The position numbers were made by a program, and so were the translations under genes. Shown one piece after another: positions 22,301 to 26,491 of a stretch of DNA of 35,893 bases. Position 1 is the stretch's first letter. Each line of letters starts with the position of its first letter. The notes beneath the pieces are model-generated. The model did not search any database. It had not been told where the DNA came from and saw only the letters and a list, made by a program, of their open reading frames with translations. The DNA comes from an uncultured Oscillospiraceae bacterium (GTDB lineage Bacteria > Bacillota > Clostridia > Oscillospirales > Oscillospiraceae): positions 1 to 35,893 of the forward strand of contig CAJUPU010000033.1 in assembly GCA_910588495.1 (NCBI GenBank). Direction: 5' to 3'.

Positions 22301-23669
22301 GGCGCCCACGGCGTCCGGCAGCGCGGGACAGAAGTTGAGCGACGTGGAATTTAGCGGCGGCGCCATGAGTGTGGATGGCACCTTTGCCTGGACCGACCCC
22401 ACCGCAGTCGTTGAGGCCGGAAAGGGGTATGAGGTGACTTTCACGCCCACGGACACCGACAACTACACCACGGCCACCTGCACGGTGGTGGTGCTGGCCG
22501 GATCCACCTCGACCCCCGGCGGGAGCAGCCCCAGCGGCGGAAGTTCCGGCGGCGGAAGTCCCAGCGGCGGCGCGGGCACGGGCGGCACATCGACGCAGAC
22601 CACCGTTCAGAACGGCACGGCCAGCACTGTGGTCAGCGCTGCGGACGGCAGCAAATTGGTAAAGGAGGCGGTGGAGAGCCAGAGCCAAGCTATCGTGATC
22701 AAGCCGGAGATCTCCGGCACCGTGACCAAGACCCAGGTGTCGATCCCGGCCTCCACGGTGAGCCAGATCCAGCGGGAGACCGGCGCGGCGCTCACCATAT
22801 CCACCCCCATTGCCGAGACCACCATCCCCCACGAGGCGCTGGACGCCCTGGGCCGGGAGGGCGGCACCGTCAGCGTGGCCGCCGAGCAGACGGGGCAGTC
22901 GGTGGCGCTGACCCTGACCGCAGGGGGCAAGAACGTGGAACGGGTCCCCGGCGGCCTGACCCTCACCGTCCCGGCGGAGAACGCCGGGCCCGGCACCGTG
23001 GCGGTGCTGGTCCATGAGGACGGCACTCGGGAGACGATCCAGAAGAGCGTGGTGGAAAACGGAGCGGTGAGCATCCCGCTGGACGGCCCCGCCACGGTGG
23101 AGATCGTGGACAACAGCAAGGCGTTTGCCGATGTGGCGCCCACGGACTGGGCGGCGGACGCCGTGGCCTTCGCCAGCGCCCGCGAGCTGTTCAGCGGAAC
23201 CAGCGAGACCACCTTCAGCCCGGAGCAGACCATGAGCCGGGGAATGCTGGCCACAGTGCTCTACCGGCTGGAGGGCCAGCCGGACCAGGCGCTGACTATG
23301 GAGGACCTGAGGCGCGGCTACAGCGACGTCAGCAGCGAAGAGTGGTACGCCGACGGCATCGCCTGGGCTGCGGAGAACGGCATCGTGAACGGGTATGGGG
23401 ACGATCGATTCGGCCCCAACGACAGTGTCACCCGGGAACAGTTCGTGGTCATGCTCTGGCGGTACGCGGGCAGTCCCGAGGCGAAGAGCGACCGGGCCCT
23501 CGCCTTCACGGATGCGGACCAGGCCAGCGGCTACGCCCTGGAGGCGCTGCGCTGGGCCGTGGAGAACGGCGTGCTGAACGGCCACGGCAACGGCCGGCTT
23601 GCCCCCGGCGGCACGGCGACCCGGGCCGAGGCGGCGCAAATGCTGAAGAACTTCATGGAAAACACCTGA
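7317..23669 (+). CDS. Giant secreted multi-module surface protein with three SLH repeats
   Basis: A 5450-residue protein of roughly 0.56 MDa. Residues 1-25 are a signal peptide (cleavage near VFA). Residues 35-140 hold 14 cysteines and many histidines, including three exact C-x-H-x-H-x3-C motifs. Residues about 210-350 look like a right-handed beta-helix (repeated GG-V turns, YGLDVASGGRVQLSAGTY). Residues about 409-4986 are a continuous array of four kinds of 75-95-residue beta modules, including YGD-type/Big_2-like and YDG-type (KPVTAVV...YDG) modules. A final variant domain, a Gly/Ser linker (5062-5098), a beta-rich domain and three SLH repeats (5268-5450) follow. SLH repeats bind secondary cell-wall polymer, so it should be a long surface fibre or adhesin. 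No enzymatic domain was recognised. The gene stands alone, with GGAGGT before its ATG and a terminator behind it. The frame is intact throughout. Confidence 0.92.
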   Translation: MKRRVSSFIIALALCLNLFPVWVFAADTGAGGGLCPHHPEHTDACGYAAPVSEQECAHAHDDSCYTAQTSCVHQHTAQCDPDLDPDGAAGADGPALCAHVCTQDSGCVTLTPACPHEHDDACGYVPAAPGAPCGFDCRICPIEDLIGRLPRNVSSGDGDQVRAQLDQIYALYGELSADEQRQVDLSPCAALLDQLDDMSSEVLDDSLPDMSTIDKIFLDADKSRTSPYLVEKPTMIDTKGHTLTATNSSAIQIAETGELYLAGKVVSEKGAGVEVQTGGLLSVTEQGTAIKGTTYGLDVASGGRVQLSAGTYNGRTAAIRAGDGDLSALLAQGYAYFDTAGKSLSLEDAAAAKTVTVGLCVDHPNKSYAHTAGTTEHTWTCTVCKAEEPEMCTFTFDETGTGSCVCGNGIEIAVDESALADLVYDGTLKPGQVALTVTLTDGSDRVLVKDTDYKVDFQSRVDAGEITVTVTGITFQGTFTKTYQVNQDRPALAWDTTAKPVPIVVDYDGEAVEASTPEQTNDLPPVKINIQSTTDDLQGFLQYSHRKQGEPDYTDGLPTNAGRYEVIVSLPEMQNFEAAVSDPIELIINKIAPIATPPAATKPIFNGRAQELVTPGTRKDVAVRDGVEIQFAENEAGPYSAAIPTGVNAGNYTVWYRTQESENYNATPATKVDGVLIQRKPLTPFVTLSDYTYLYDGGFKEPKVTVKDDDDATVLLDIEYQVTYQDNRDVGTAKAVVEDKPGGNYAIDRVEVEFQITQRTQETLSITQKPNSVTYGDVFTLGTSGGSGSGSVTWAITSGADVAKVDANSGQVTVTGDGTATVKATKSGSATRAGNYEDATDTWTFTAVQKPVTAIVTAEDKPYDSTKDAAVHAVVEEGVLSGDAVTIAGLTGTFDDAEAGADKTVRVDTTNARISGNNSEHYKVSYSSTTVTATIHKAVAEIATPPAAATLTYDGTAQTLIDAGAETTPANLPVEYALSEDGPYSTDLPKGTAAGNYTVWYKIQETANYTGKAPASVPVTIAKKAVTPAIALGGDGLQTDSTATPPTYFYIYDGAAKEPAVTLTEAGGTAIPAAEYTVAYRNNVGVGTATVTVTAKADGNYSFPDVEETFAIRQRKAQLVTAPEAAGDPLTYNTRPQRLVTPGAGEGGVMVYSVDGGTTYSEQIPTKTDAAEYTVHYKVAGDANHSDSDVGTVIVTIAPKPVTATIELLDENGDPLVNYVYDGSAKKPRVVVKDGSTVIAAGEYNVIYSNNVDAGEAKVNITDKPGGNYTVTGSATFVIVKTNIVFTQPPSAAAIVYDGAAHELLVPGVTSGGEVLYALGSATSTYTAAIPQATKAGDYTVYYKVVGDKNHNDFSITQVPVTIQRKELTTIGIELIPDRFEYDGTVKLPQVVVKDGKTVLPEEEYTWTCDETSPTNQGTYTITIQDATGGNYDLSKATGNTATFTIGQTAQAELKIEDKPADTVYGDTFTLGTSGGTSSSAVTWKVTGGTAAAVNENTGEVTVTGVGQVTITATNPGDQNYLPVSDSWTFTAQPKPVTAEVTVAGKPYDGGTAATVDAVAIAAGDLVGGDVVTIDPASITAAFDTPNVGTDKTVTLDTSKVQVTGADAGKYDISYPETVRSEITQAAASITTLPQKIDPLTYNREAQALVTAGKTNVGFLVYSLDGTSFSPEIPTGTGAGTYTVHYKVEGTADYTGVAEATIDVTIGPKSITPKIELSESSYVYDGSKKEPKITVKDGNAVIEEEQYTVAWAGTKGQTDAEMLIAADTYTATIETVANGNYTFTATAEVTIAEATQDALKITGKPEHVRYGDTIVTLDTTGGSGNGTVKWSLTTGGTSSTIDPDTGRLTVKDTGSITVKAERTVPNYGTVSDSWTFTVEPKPVTAVVTVTGKTYDRTTDVADGAITAVVSTSDLVDSGDTITITGLTGSYQDAGAGTGKTVVLDSTNASTTADPDKYAVSYPATALADIAPKQVTVTVELSGDGLHTDTTATPKYSYDYDGAEKTPDVTVTADDGTELSAGDYDVSYANNRNVGQATVTVAAKAGGNYTFNAVEVKFTIQRAGAVLTSTPQAKDLTYDGTAQDLVSVGTATGGTVVYSLDKDDPAGYSEAIPQKTNAGTYIVYYKVRGDANHADTAPSPVSVTIKPKPVDPAITLTPDRDYVYDGAAHKPTVTVKDGAVTIAPAEYSVSYRDNVNAGTATVTVGNANGGNYTVNGTAVFQIAKAAPAVTAPTAIAGLQYNGAAQALVTAGGSNDGTVVYSVNGGNYSATVPTAVARGAYKIQYKVLGDANHSDTAPVELTVEIGKNTVNDPTISLSSNRFVYNNSPQRPTVTVYDAGGRPIPEQEYEVTIAGTKGNDLVNVDTYTVTVTTPVSSNYDIQGVNTRDYEIVPADQENISITGTQALVRYGDDIQLGVTGGGAGGTITWTVKGKNGGTIDSEIGGTGLLTVRDVGPVVVTVTCSKGGNYSDVSAVWEFNAGKKPVTAVLTGVDRPYAENDRTAEVNAVVPQRELVSGDSITITGLTGVFDDDSVGTDKKVTVDSSSPSVSGTNAGRYDITYPAGTTASILGVAATVDTKPEPVSSLTYDAGQAQALVTPGSATGGTMVYSLDGTSFAPGLPTAKNAGTYTVYFKAQGDRNHTDSEAESVQATIDRQGVTPQIELSPPRAPYDGGVKRPDVTLRDAKNNVIPAGEYKVTYVSDSGENWTDKGEYTVKIEDISGGNYSVSESTAEFTIDATAQAPLEIVNKPGLVHYGDTFTLSAVGGSGGEQVQWSSSDGNIAQIDANGFVTIKGTGSATITATKAGGGNYDTATATYPLNALSKPVTAIVTADDKVFDGKTNAVIHITWENGALVGTDQIDTSDLRGAFVDEHAGTNKTVNVTGTVVSDATAQKYDITIPSTATASILKAEATAPNLTANDRVYDGTAQALVTGGNDANTLYAESKDGVYSATVPTKIDAGTYTVWYKEKGDADHNDSAPQAIQVTVSRKTLAAGDANVELSGGGVQKDTDGTYYCAYDGSEKEPSVIIKDGSAVIPAGEYAVRYSDNRDVGTATVTITSEPGGNYEVSGSVQFEIREGSAQLTRSPEAKDLTYTGQDQELVTVGAATGGHIEYALDGVTYSRDIPKAANAGTYTVSYKVVGDDNHADGTTMGSVTVTIKPREIVSPKITVSGTYIYDGNPKEPKDTDVTVEDGSTTIPDSEYTLSYRDNIDAGTATVIVTNANGGNYIVSGTATFTIAKASIDPADITAPTSLGNLRYNGAEQALAQAGSADKGTMVYSLDQNGPYSPAIPTKKDRGDYTVWYKVQGGGNYQDSTPASVTASIIPNEVTKPTIQVTPPSVTFNGERQEPTVAVQDDSGLPIDGSEYSVTYTDANDAPVTGPTNVGEYTLTITAATGNYTFTANCTATFEIVPAGQTPLIITGTRERVYYGDTIQLDTTGGNGTVTWSIDNNTLAGITADGLLTIKGVGQVVVTATSSASGYADQTATWRLHAEKKPVTAVVTAAAKTYDGNTTADVTATLQSGDLVDGDTVTIKLKGSFEDPNAGTDKKVIVDSTAPDFTGSTGHENYQIAYPRTTTASILKAQVTDLEAPEAAAGLTYTGDPQALVAEGSATGGVMEYSLDGKTYSPSLPTGTNAGSYEIWYRVKGDGNHEDTAGEKLAAPVKIARQTVAETDLIVEFTPPGASYDGQVHRPSVTVMDAGGRTIPASEYSVGYGATDWTGVGTHTVTITNKTGGNYVIPEKSAVFEILVAGQDPLSIVGQPGAVRYGDTFTLSTSGGSGTGAVSWTSSDTTVAAIDQNGLVRVLTSGGPVTITATKAAGGGFGAMTATWTFSAGKRSVTPVVTADDKVFDGNVNASLHAAWKDGDLLPDDTIDLTSLSGTFSDPNVGTNKTVRISGTAPASDKYAISIPATTTASITPKPATVTGVAPNTDLVYTGRPLELVTEGSADGGNVAYSRDGVSYTLEVPTGTKAGEYSVWYKALAGENHKDSAAVKVIVTIEPKEVTAPTIELSSDSFDYDGTAKRPDVVVKDGSTVIAPSEYTVSYQNNTAVGDATVTITDAEGGNYTVSGTKNFTIKAGTAALKDLPQPRELTYTGSLQQLVTPGTAVNGRVVYALDEGGPYSASIPRGKDAGDYEVWYKVQGDNGAADTEPDLVTVTIQPKQVDPMDLTVLLNNQYAYSTTYTGSPITPAPTVILGGQTLTVGSYLPIYSNNTNVGTATVTVQSMGDGNYRFFKAVTFEITKGKAKFLARPTAKGGLVYTGEAQELVTKGFATDGLVLYSTDGYTYSLSIPKAVEQGEHYVIAKVQGNAMLEDSDPVILTVTIGTNNVANPKVVLSANQMTYTGKELKPTVTVADDDNRPIPAGEYTVTYSNNIDVGTATVEIASRGDNYSFTASANFTIVGADQPALTITGKQDAVYYGDTIQLGVSGPGTGAVTWASSDTAVADIGQNGVATVKKAGSATITATMAAAGGYKEATGTWTFLAKAKPVTAVVSAADKPYDGDTTADLTVAVSGLVGSDTVTVTAVGHFADAAVGTNKTVFIESPTVADEVRAKYDISWPAATTASITPKPATVTGVTPREDLVYNGSAQELVSPGTAEGGNLAYSLDGGSYAFAIPKGTDAGSYTVWYKVAASDGNHKDSAPQKVDVTIGVNTDTPTVLCTQDTFRYDGTEKTPDVVVRDGSGRIIPESEYTVTLPTSRIAVGEYTFTVTDKTGGNYEFSDSVTRKFQIVSAIQNPLSITDRPANVHYGDTFCLSAIGGSGGGAVVWSVKEGSGVATIDQNGVVTVKGTGGFTVEAYRAAADGYDKSNTVIAPFDAKAKPVSPVVTAKDKKYDGNQNADLSASWKSGDLVGDDELILTVTGRFDSPDAGANKRVEIVGHLVTGANEDKYVITWPDSTTASIHKVDAKLATLPSDPGLTYNGSAQPLVTGGTTVGNIGEIEYSLSQNGAYSPAIPTGTDAGSYTVWYRVADSVNYTGIAAASIQVTIGKATPTISTAPTASGSAGQKLSDVEFSGGAMSVDGTFAWTDPTAVVEAGKGYEVTFTPTDTDNYTTATCTVVVLAGSTSTPGGSSPSGGSSGGGSPSGGAGTGGTSTQTTVQNGTASTVVSAADGSKLVKEAVESQSQAIVIKPEISGTVTKTQVSIPASTVSQIQRETGAALTISTPIAETTIPHEALDALGREGGTVSVAAEQTGQSVALTLTAGGKNVERVPGGLTLTVPAENAGPGTVAVLVHEDGTRETIQKSVVENGAVSIPLDGPATVEIVDNSKAFADVAPTDWAADAVAFASARELFSGTSETTFSPEQTMSRGMLATVLYRLEGQPDQALTMEDLRRGYSDVSSEEWYADGIAWAAENGIVNGYGDDRFGPNDSVTREQFVVMLWRYAGSPEAKSDRALAFTDADQASGYALEALRWAVENGVLNGHGNGRLAPGGTATRAEAAQMLKNFMENT
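7419..7736 (+). other. Cys/His-rich head of the giant protein (C-x-H-x-H-x3-C motifs)
   Basis: Encodes residues 35-140. Cys56-64, Cys71-79 and Cys114-122 each fit C-x-H-x-H-x3-C; Cys35-45 is a looser version. A second small Cys cluster lies near residues 365-408 (WTCTVCKAEEPEMC and SCVCG). The spacing suggests metal binding or disulfide knots; neither is shown by sequence alone. Confidence 0.7.
8541..22274 (+). repeat. Array of about 54 beta modules in alternating short and long blocks
   Basis: Four module types recur. A: L-I-x(n)-YGD-T-F/I-x-L...GGSG...TW (9 copies). B: KPVTAVV...YDG...TASI (9 copies, always after A). C: LTYDGTAQ-LV-PG...AGTYTVWYKV-GD-NH-D (17 clear copies plus one divergent first copy). 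D: K-VTP-IELS...YDG-K-P-VTVKDG...GGNY (17 clear plus one divergent). Blocks run C-D-A-B or C-D-C-D-C-D-A-B in strict alternation. The Tyr codons of the nine YGD motifs start at 9639, 11709, 12744, 14535, 15570, 17595, 18609, 20568 and 21558, giving spacings of 2070, 1035, 1791, 1035, 2025, 1014, 1959 and 990 bases. The 1791 block lacks one C module. Confidence 0.85.
22500..22610 (+). other. Gly/Ser-rich linker of the giant protein
   Basis: Encodes residues 5062-5098, built of GGSS, SGGG and SPSGG units that separate the module array from the C-terminal anchor part. Such a flexible hinge is usual between a stalk and its wall-binding domains. Confidence 0.8.
23118..23666 (+). other. Three S-layer homology (SLH) repeats
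   Basis: Encodes residues 5268-5450. Each repeat has the F/Y-x-D-V start, a helix with W/Y-A, the G-x-G-x-F-x-P turn and an R-E/A-x-hydrophobic helix: KAFADV...FSPEQTMSRGMLATVL, GYSDVSSEEWYADGI...FGPNDSVTREQF, LAFTDADQ...LAPGGTATRAEAAQML. The second is the most canonical. They would anchor the protein non-covalently to pyruvylated wall polymer; no LPXTG motif is present. Confidence 0.9.
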
Positions 23670-23709
23670 TAGAGGGCCGGATCCACATCTGACCAGGCCC
23701 AACGGCAAA

Positions 23710-23754
23710 GACCGCCCTGTGCCGGAAACCGGCGCAGGGCGGTCGATCTGTTTT
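23710..23754 (+). terminator. Terminator of the giant gene
   Basis: A 16-bp GC-rich stem (23710-23725 with 23729-23744, one G-T pair) with an AAA loop, then GATCTGTTTT, 40 bases after the stop codon. The T-run is short, but hairpin and position are convincing. Confidence 0.75.
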
Positions 23755-23841
23755 GAGGGGGGAGGGCCTTGCCGTCCGGTCAAGCCTTGGCGCGCAGACC
23801 GGAACGCTCAGGCCAGGAGGCGGGGTCTCCTAAAAGGAGTC

Positions 23842-23870
23842 TTGACAACAGAAGTTAGCGGTGGTAAACT
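23842..23870 (+). promoter_or_regulatory. Promoter of the feo-like remnant
   Basis: Consensus TTGACA (23842-23847), a 17-base spacer and TAAACT (23865-23870). It is one of the best promoters in the window and faces the FeoA-like stub and the Cys-rich mini-gene. Confidence 0.7.
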
Positions 23871-23873
23871 AAC
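23854..23873. promoter_or_regulatory. Candidate metal-regulator operator overlapping the -10
   Basis: GTTAG (23854-23858) and CTAAC (23869-23873) form an inverted repeat spanning 20 bp and covering the -10 box, where a bound repressor would block transcription. TTAG...CTAA arms resemble DtxR/IdeR-type boxes, which fits an iron-uptake locus. The resemblance is partial; the regulator is inferred. Confidence 0.5.
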
Positions 23874-23924
23874 GGCGTTCCGGTGATCGGCGAAAACCGA
23901 TCGACGTGGAAAGAAGATGAGGAA

Positions 23925-24011
23925 ATGCCGCCGCTGACAATGGAACGCCCAGGGGAGGCCGTCACGACCGGCAAGATCTCCGGCGGGGAGGAGGCCCGGG
24001 GCAAAATGCCC
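23925..24011 (+). pseudogene. FeoA-like N-terminal stub (probable deletion remnant)
   Basis: From the ATG at 23925 the first 20-25 codons (PLTM-x-RPGE, then KISG and EEAR) match the start of clostridial FeoA proteins, small SH3-like partners of the ferrous-iron transporter FeoB. After residue about 29 the resemblance stops: the expected LGF-VG core and the conserved end are absent. The frame instead runs on through low-complexity Ala/Gly/Arg sequence to 24362, overlapping the next gene out of frame. With a consensus promoter in front and the feo-linked Cys-rich gene behind, the simplest reading is that a deletion removed most of feoA and all of feoB. It could also be a spurious short match. 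Confidence 0.45.
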
Positions 24012-24096
24012 ATCGTGGGCCCGTCCGCCGGGGCGCTGTCCGGCGGCTCCGCCCCGGCCGCCGCGAGGCGGCCAATTTGGAAAGGAGTGCTTGACC

Positions 24097-24237
24097 ATGC
24101 CCGCTGTCTTGGGAAACATCATCGTGACCGCCGCGCTGGCTGCCGCCGTGGCCTTGGCCGTCCGGTCCCTGCGGAGATCCCGCAGGTCCGGCGGAGGGTG
24201 CGGCGGAAACTGCGGCAGCTGCCGAGGCTGCCACTGA
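24097..24237 (+). CDS. FeoB-associated Cys-rich membrane protein
   Basis: A 46-residue protein. One hydrophobic helix (residues about 4-22, LGNIIVTAALAAAVALAV) is followed by a basic Arg-rich turn and a tail with four cysteines (35, 39, 42, 45) in a GGGCGGNCGSCRGCH pattern. This is the architecture of the FeoB-associated Cys-rich membrane protein family, normally encoded directly after feoB in Clostridia and thought to help ferrous-iron transport. AAAGGAG lies 8 bases upstream of ATG 24097. Here no feoB is found in the window, so the gene is an orphan of its usual operon. The gene itself looks intact and has its own terminator. Confidence 0.8.
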   Translation: MPAVLGNIIVTAALAAAVALAVRSLRRSRRSGGGCGGNCGSCRGCH

Positions 24238-24295
24238 GAGGCCCCGCCGATAGCCTCAAGGCACCTCTTGGCCTGCGCAGCCGGATCCCGGTCCA

Positions 24296-24338
24296 AAGCA
24301 GGGCCCCAGCCTCGTCTCAGAGGCTGGGGCCCTGTTCT
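24296..24338 (+). terminator. Terminator after the Cys-rich mini-gene
   Basis: A perfect 15-bp stem (24299-24313 with 24320-24334), a 6-base loop GTCTCA, then TTCTG. The stem is very stable while the T-tract is short. Confidence 0.75.
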
Positions 24339-24357
24339 GCCCAAAGGCGCGGCGCTG

Positions 24358-24399
24358 TGTGACAACATCACGGAAGCGGGCGGCGGGGCCTGCTATGAT
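24358..24399 (+). promoter_or_regulatory. Extended -10 promoter of the thioredoxin operon with a possible Crp/Fnr half-palindrome
   Basis: TGC-TATGAT (24391-24399) is an extended -10 with no recognisable -35 at 17 bases. GTGA-N5-TCAC (24359-24371) is centred about 41 bases upstream of the expected start, the place for a class II Crp/Fnr-type activator. The N5 centre is one base shorter than usual, so the site call is tentative. Confidence 0.4.
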
Positions 24400-24434
24400 A
24401 AGGCCATCCAAATAAAAGCCAGGAGGGCAAACTG

Positions 24435-24740
24435 ATGAGCACTGTCAACATCGATCGAAACAATTTTTCCCAGGAGGTCATGGAGTCCGACCGGCCGGTG
24501 CTGCTGGATTTCTGGGCGCCCTGGTGCGGGCCCTGCCGCATGGTGGGCCCCGTGGTGGACGAGATCGCCCGGGAGCGGGCCGACATCAAGGTGGGCAAGG
24601 TCAACGTGGATGAGCAGCCGGAGCTGGCGGGGCGGTTCGGCGTGATGGCCATCCCCACGCTGGTGGTGATAAGGGACGGGAAGGTCGTGGATCAGGCGGC
24701 GGGCGCCAGGCCCAAGGCCCAGATCCTGGCCATGCTGTAA
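24435..24740 (+). CDS. trxA: Thioredoxin
   Basis: A 101-residue thioredoxin with the WCGPC active site (Cys31 and Cys34), the buried Asp25 (LLDFWAPW) and the cis-Pro loop AIPT near residues 73-76. It is of normal length for the family and lacks any signal peptide, so it is a cytoplasmic disulfide reductant. AGGAGGG precedes the ATG. It is followed after 12 bases by the CoA-disulfide reductase, so the pair forms a thiol/disulfide redox operon. It may reduce the reductase's rhodanese or other sulfur-carrying proteins; that link is inferred from the operon. Whether it is the cell's main thioredoxin cannot be told from one locus. Confidence 0.95.
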   Translation: MSTVNIDRNNFSQEVMESDRPVLLDFWAPWCGPCRMVGPVVDEIARERADIKVGKVNVDEQPELAGRFGVMAIPTLVVIRDGKVVDQAAGARPKAQILAML

Positions 24741-24752
24741 GGGGGCGGGGAT

Positions 24753-26444
24753 ATGAAGGTAGTCATCGTGGGCGGCGTGGCGGGAGGCGCCACGGCCGCG
24801 GCCCGGATCCGCCGTCTGGACGAGGAGGCCCAGATCGTGGTCTTTGAGCGCTCGGGCCACATCTCCTACGCCAACTGCGGCCTGCCCTATTACATCGGCG
24901 GCGCGATCGGCGACCCCGCCGCCCTCACCCTCCAGACGCCGGAGAGCTTTTACGCCCGGTTCCGGGTGGATATGCGGGTCCTCCACGAGGTCACCGCCCT
25001 CCACCCGGAGCGGAAAACGGTGTCGGTGAAGGACCTGACCACCGGGGAGTCGTTCGAAGAGCCCTACGACAAGCTGATCCTCTCCCCGGGGGCCAGGCCC
25101 ACCCAGCCCAAACTGCCCGGGGTGGGGCTGGGCAGGGTGTTCACCCTGCGCACGGTGGAGGACACCCTCCGGATCAAAGAGCACATCCGGAGGGAGCGGC
25201 CCCGGTCCGCCGTGCTGGCGGGGGGCGGCTTCATCGGCTTGGAGCTGGCGGAGAACCTGCGGGAGCTGGGGCTGGAGGTCACCATCGTTCAGCGGCCCAG
25301 GCAGCTGATGAGCCCCTTCGACCCGGACATGGCGGCCTTCCTCCACAGCCAGGTGCGAAGCCACAAGATCGGGCTGGCCCTGGGCCGCACGGTGGAGGGC
25401 TTCCGGGAGCGGGAGGGCGGCGTGGACGTGCTGCTCAAAGACGAGCCCTCCCTCCACGCCGACATGGTGGTGCTGGCGATCGGCGTCACCCCGGACACCG
25501 CCCTGGCCCGGGCAGCGGGGCTGGAGCTGGGGGTCAAGGGCGCGATCGTGGTCAACGACCGGATGGAGACCTCCGCCCCCCACATCTACGCCGTGGGCGA
25601 CGCCGTTCAGGTGAAGCACTATGTCACCGGGGAGGACACGGTGATCGCCTTGGCCGGGCCGGCCAACAAACAGGGCCGGATCGCGGCGGACAACGTGTGC
25701 GGCGGCGACAGCCGCTATCCGGGCAGCCAGGGCAGCAGCGTGATCAAGATCTTCGAGATGACCGCGGCGTCCACCGGCGTCAACGAGACCCACGCCAAGC
25801 AGCTGGGGCTGGACGTGGACAAGGTGCTGCTCTCCCCCATGAGCCACGCGGGCTACTACCCCGGCGGGCAGGTGATGACCATGAAGGTGGTCTTTGAAAA
25901 GGGCACCTTTCGCCTCCTGGGGGCCCAGATCGTGGGCTATGAGGGGGTAGACAAGCGGATCGACGTGCTGGCCGCCGCCATCCACGCCGGGCTGAAGGCG
26001 ACCGAGCTGAAGGACCTGGACCTGGCCTACGCTCCCCCCTATTCCTCCGCCAAAGACCCGGTGAACATGGCGGGGTATATGATCGACAACCTGGCCCGGG
26101 GCGTGGTCAAACAGTTCCACGCGGAGGACATCCCCGCCCTGCCCCGGGACGGCAGCGTCACCCTGCTGGACGTGAGGACTCCCGCCGAATACGGCCGGGG
26201 CCGCGTCGAGGGGTTCCGGAACATTCCGGTGGACGCTCTGCGGGAGCGGTTGGGGGAGCTGGAGGCGGGCAGGCCGGTGTACGTCATGTGCCAGAGCGGC
26301 CTGCGCAGCTACATCGCCTGCCGGATTCTGGCCGGGCACGGTTTCGAGACCTATAACCTCTCCGGCGGGTTCCGGTGCTGCGAGGCGGCAGCCAGCGACC
26401 GCCGCCTGATCCAGCGCTGCGCGCCCTGCGGCATGGACCAGTGA
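24753..26444 (+). CDS. CoA-disulfide reductase with C-terminal rhodanese domain (CoADR-RHD)
   Basis: A 563-residue flavoprotein of the single-Cys disulfide reductase group. The FAD-binding GGVAGG motif is at residues 7-12 and the redox Cys42 is in SYANCGLPYY. The NADH-binding GGGFIGLELAENL, the second FAD motif (IYAVGDAV) and a dimerisation domain follow. Residues about 455-540 are a rhodanese domain with persulfide Cys513 in CQSGLRS. Relatives reduce CoA disulfide, CoA persulfide or polysulfide with NAD(P)H. The protein ends in an unusual tail with Cys542, Cys543, Cys556 and Cys559. It is co-transcribed with the thioredoxin upstream and meets a Crp/Fnr regulator tail to tail. The role is persulfide/polysulfide or CoA redox balance; the exact substrate is not readable. 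Confidence 0.92.
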   Translation: MKVVIVGGVAGGATAAARIRRLDEEAQIVVFERSGHISYANCGLPYYIGGAIGDPAALTLQTPESFYARFRVDMRVLHEVTALHPERKTVSVKDLTTGESFEEPYDKLILSPGARPTQPKLPGVGLGRVFTLRTVEDTLRIKEHIRRERPRSAVLAGGGFIGLELAENLRELGLEVTIVQRPRQLMSPFDPDMAAFLHSQVRSHKIGLALGRTVEGFREREGGVDVLLKDEPSLHADMVVLAIGVTPDTALARAAGLELGVKGAIVVNDRMETSAPHIYAVGDAVQVKHYVTGEDTVIALAGPANKQGRIAADNVCGGDSRYPGSQGSSVIKIFEMTAASTGVNETHAKQLGLDVDKVLLSPMSHAGYYPGGQVMTMKVVFEKGTFRLLGAQIVGYEGVDKRIDVLAAAIHAGLKATELKDLDLAYAPPYSSAKDPVNMAGYMIDNLARGVVKQFHAEDIPALPRDGSVTLLDVRTPAEYGRGRVEGFRNIPVDALRERLGELEAGRPVYVMCQSGLRSYIACRILAGHGFETYNLSGGFRCCEAAASDRRLIQRCAPCGMDQ

Positions 26445-26446
26445 GG

Positions 26447-26491
26447 GCAAGGCCCCCTCCCGCCCCCGCCGGGGGTGGGAGGGGGCCTTGC
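26447..26491. terminator. Bidirectional hairpin between convergent genes
   Basis: A 15-bp stem (26447-26461 with 26477-26491) exactly fills the 47-base gap between the reductase stop and the end of the Crp-type gene. Neither side has a strong T-tract, but the placement suits termination in both directions. Confidence 0.7.

Noticed and set aside
12303..23783. An 11.5-kb open frame (3826 codons) on the minus strand opposite the giant gene, and another of 1352 codons at 7332-11390
   Set aside because: The sense strand has a signal peptide, ordered domains and SLH repeats, while the antisense frames give His/Gly/Arg-rich, repetitive sequence with no family features or ribosome site. They arise from strong G/C third-position bias, which removes stop codons from one antisense frame.
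23883..24362. A 159-codon frame spanning the feo-like remnant as one intact protein
   Set aside because: Only the part after the ATG at 23925 shows family resemblance (about 25 codons). The rest is low-complexity and overlaps, out of frame, a better-supported mini-gene with its own ribosome site.
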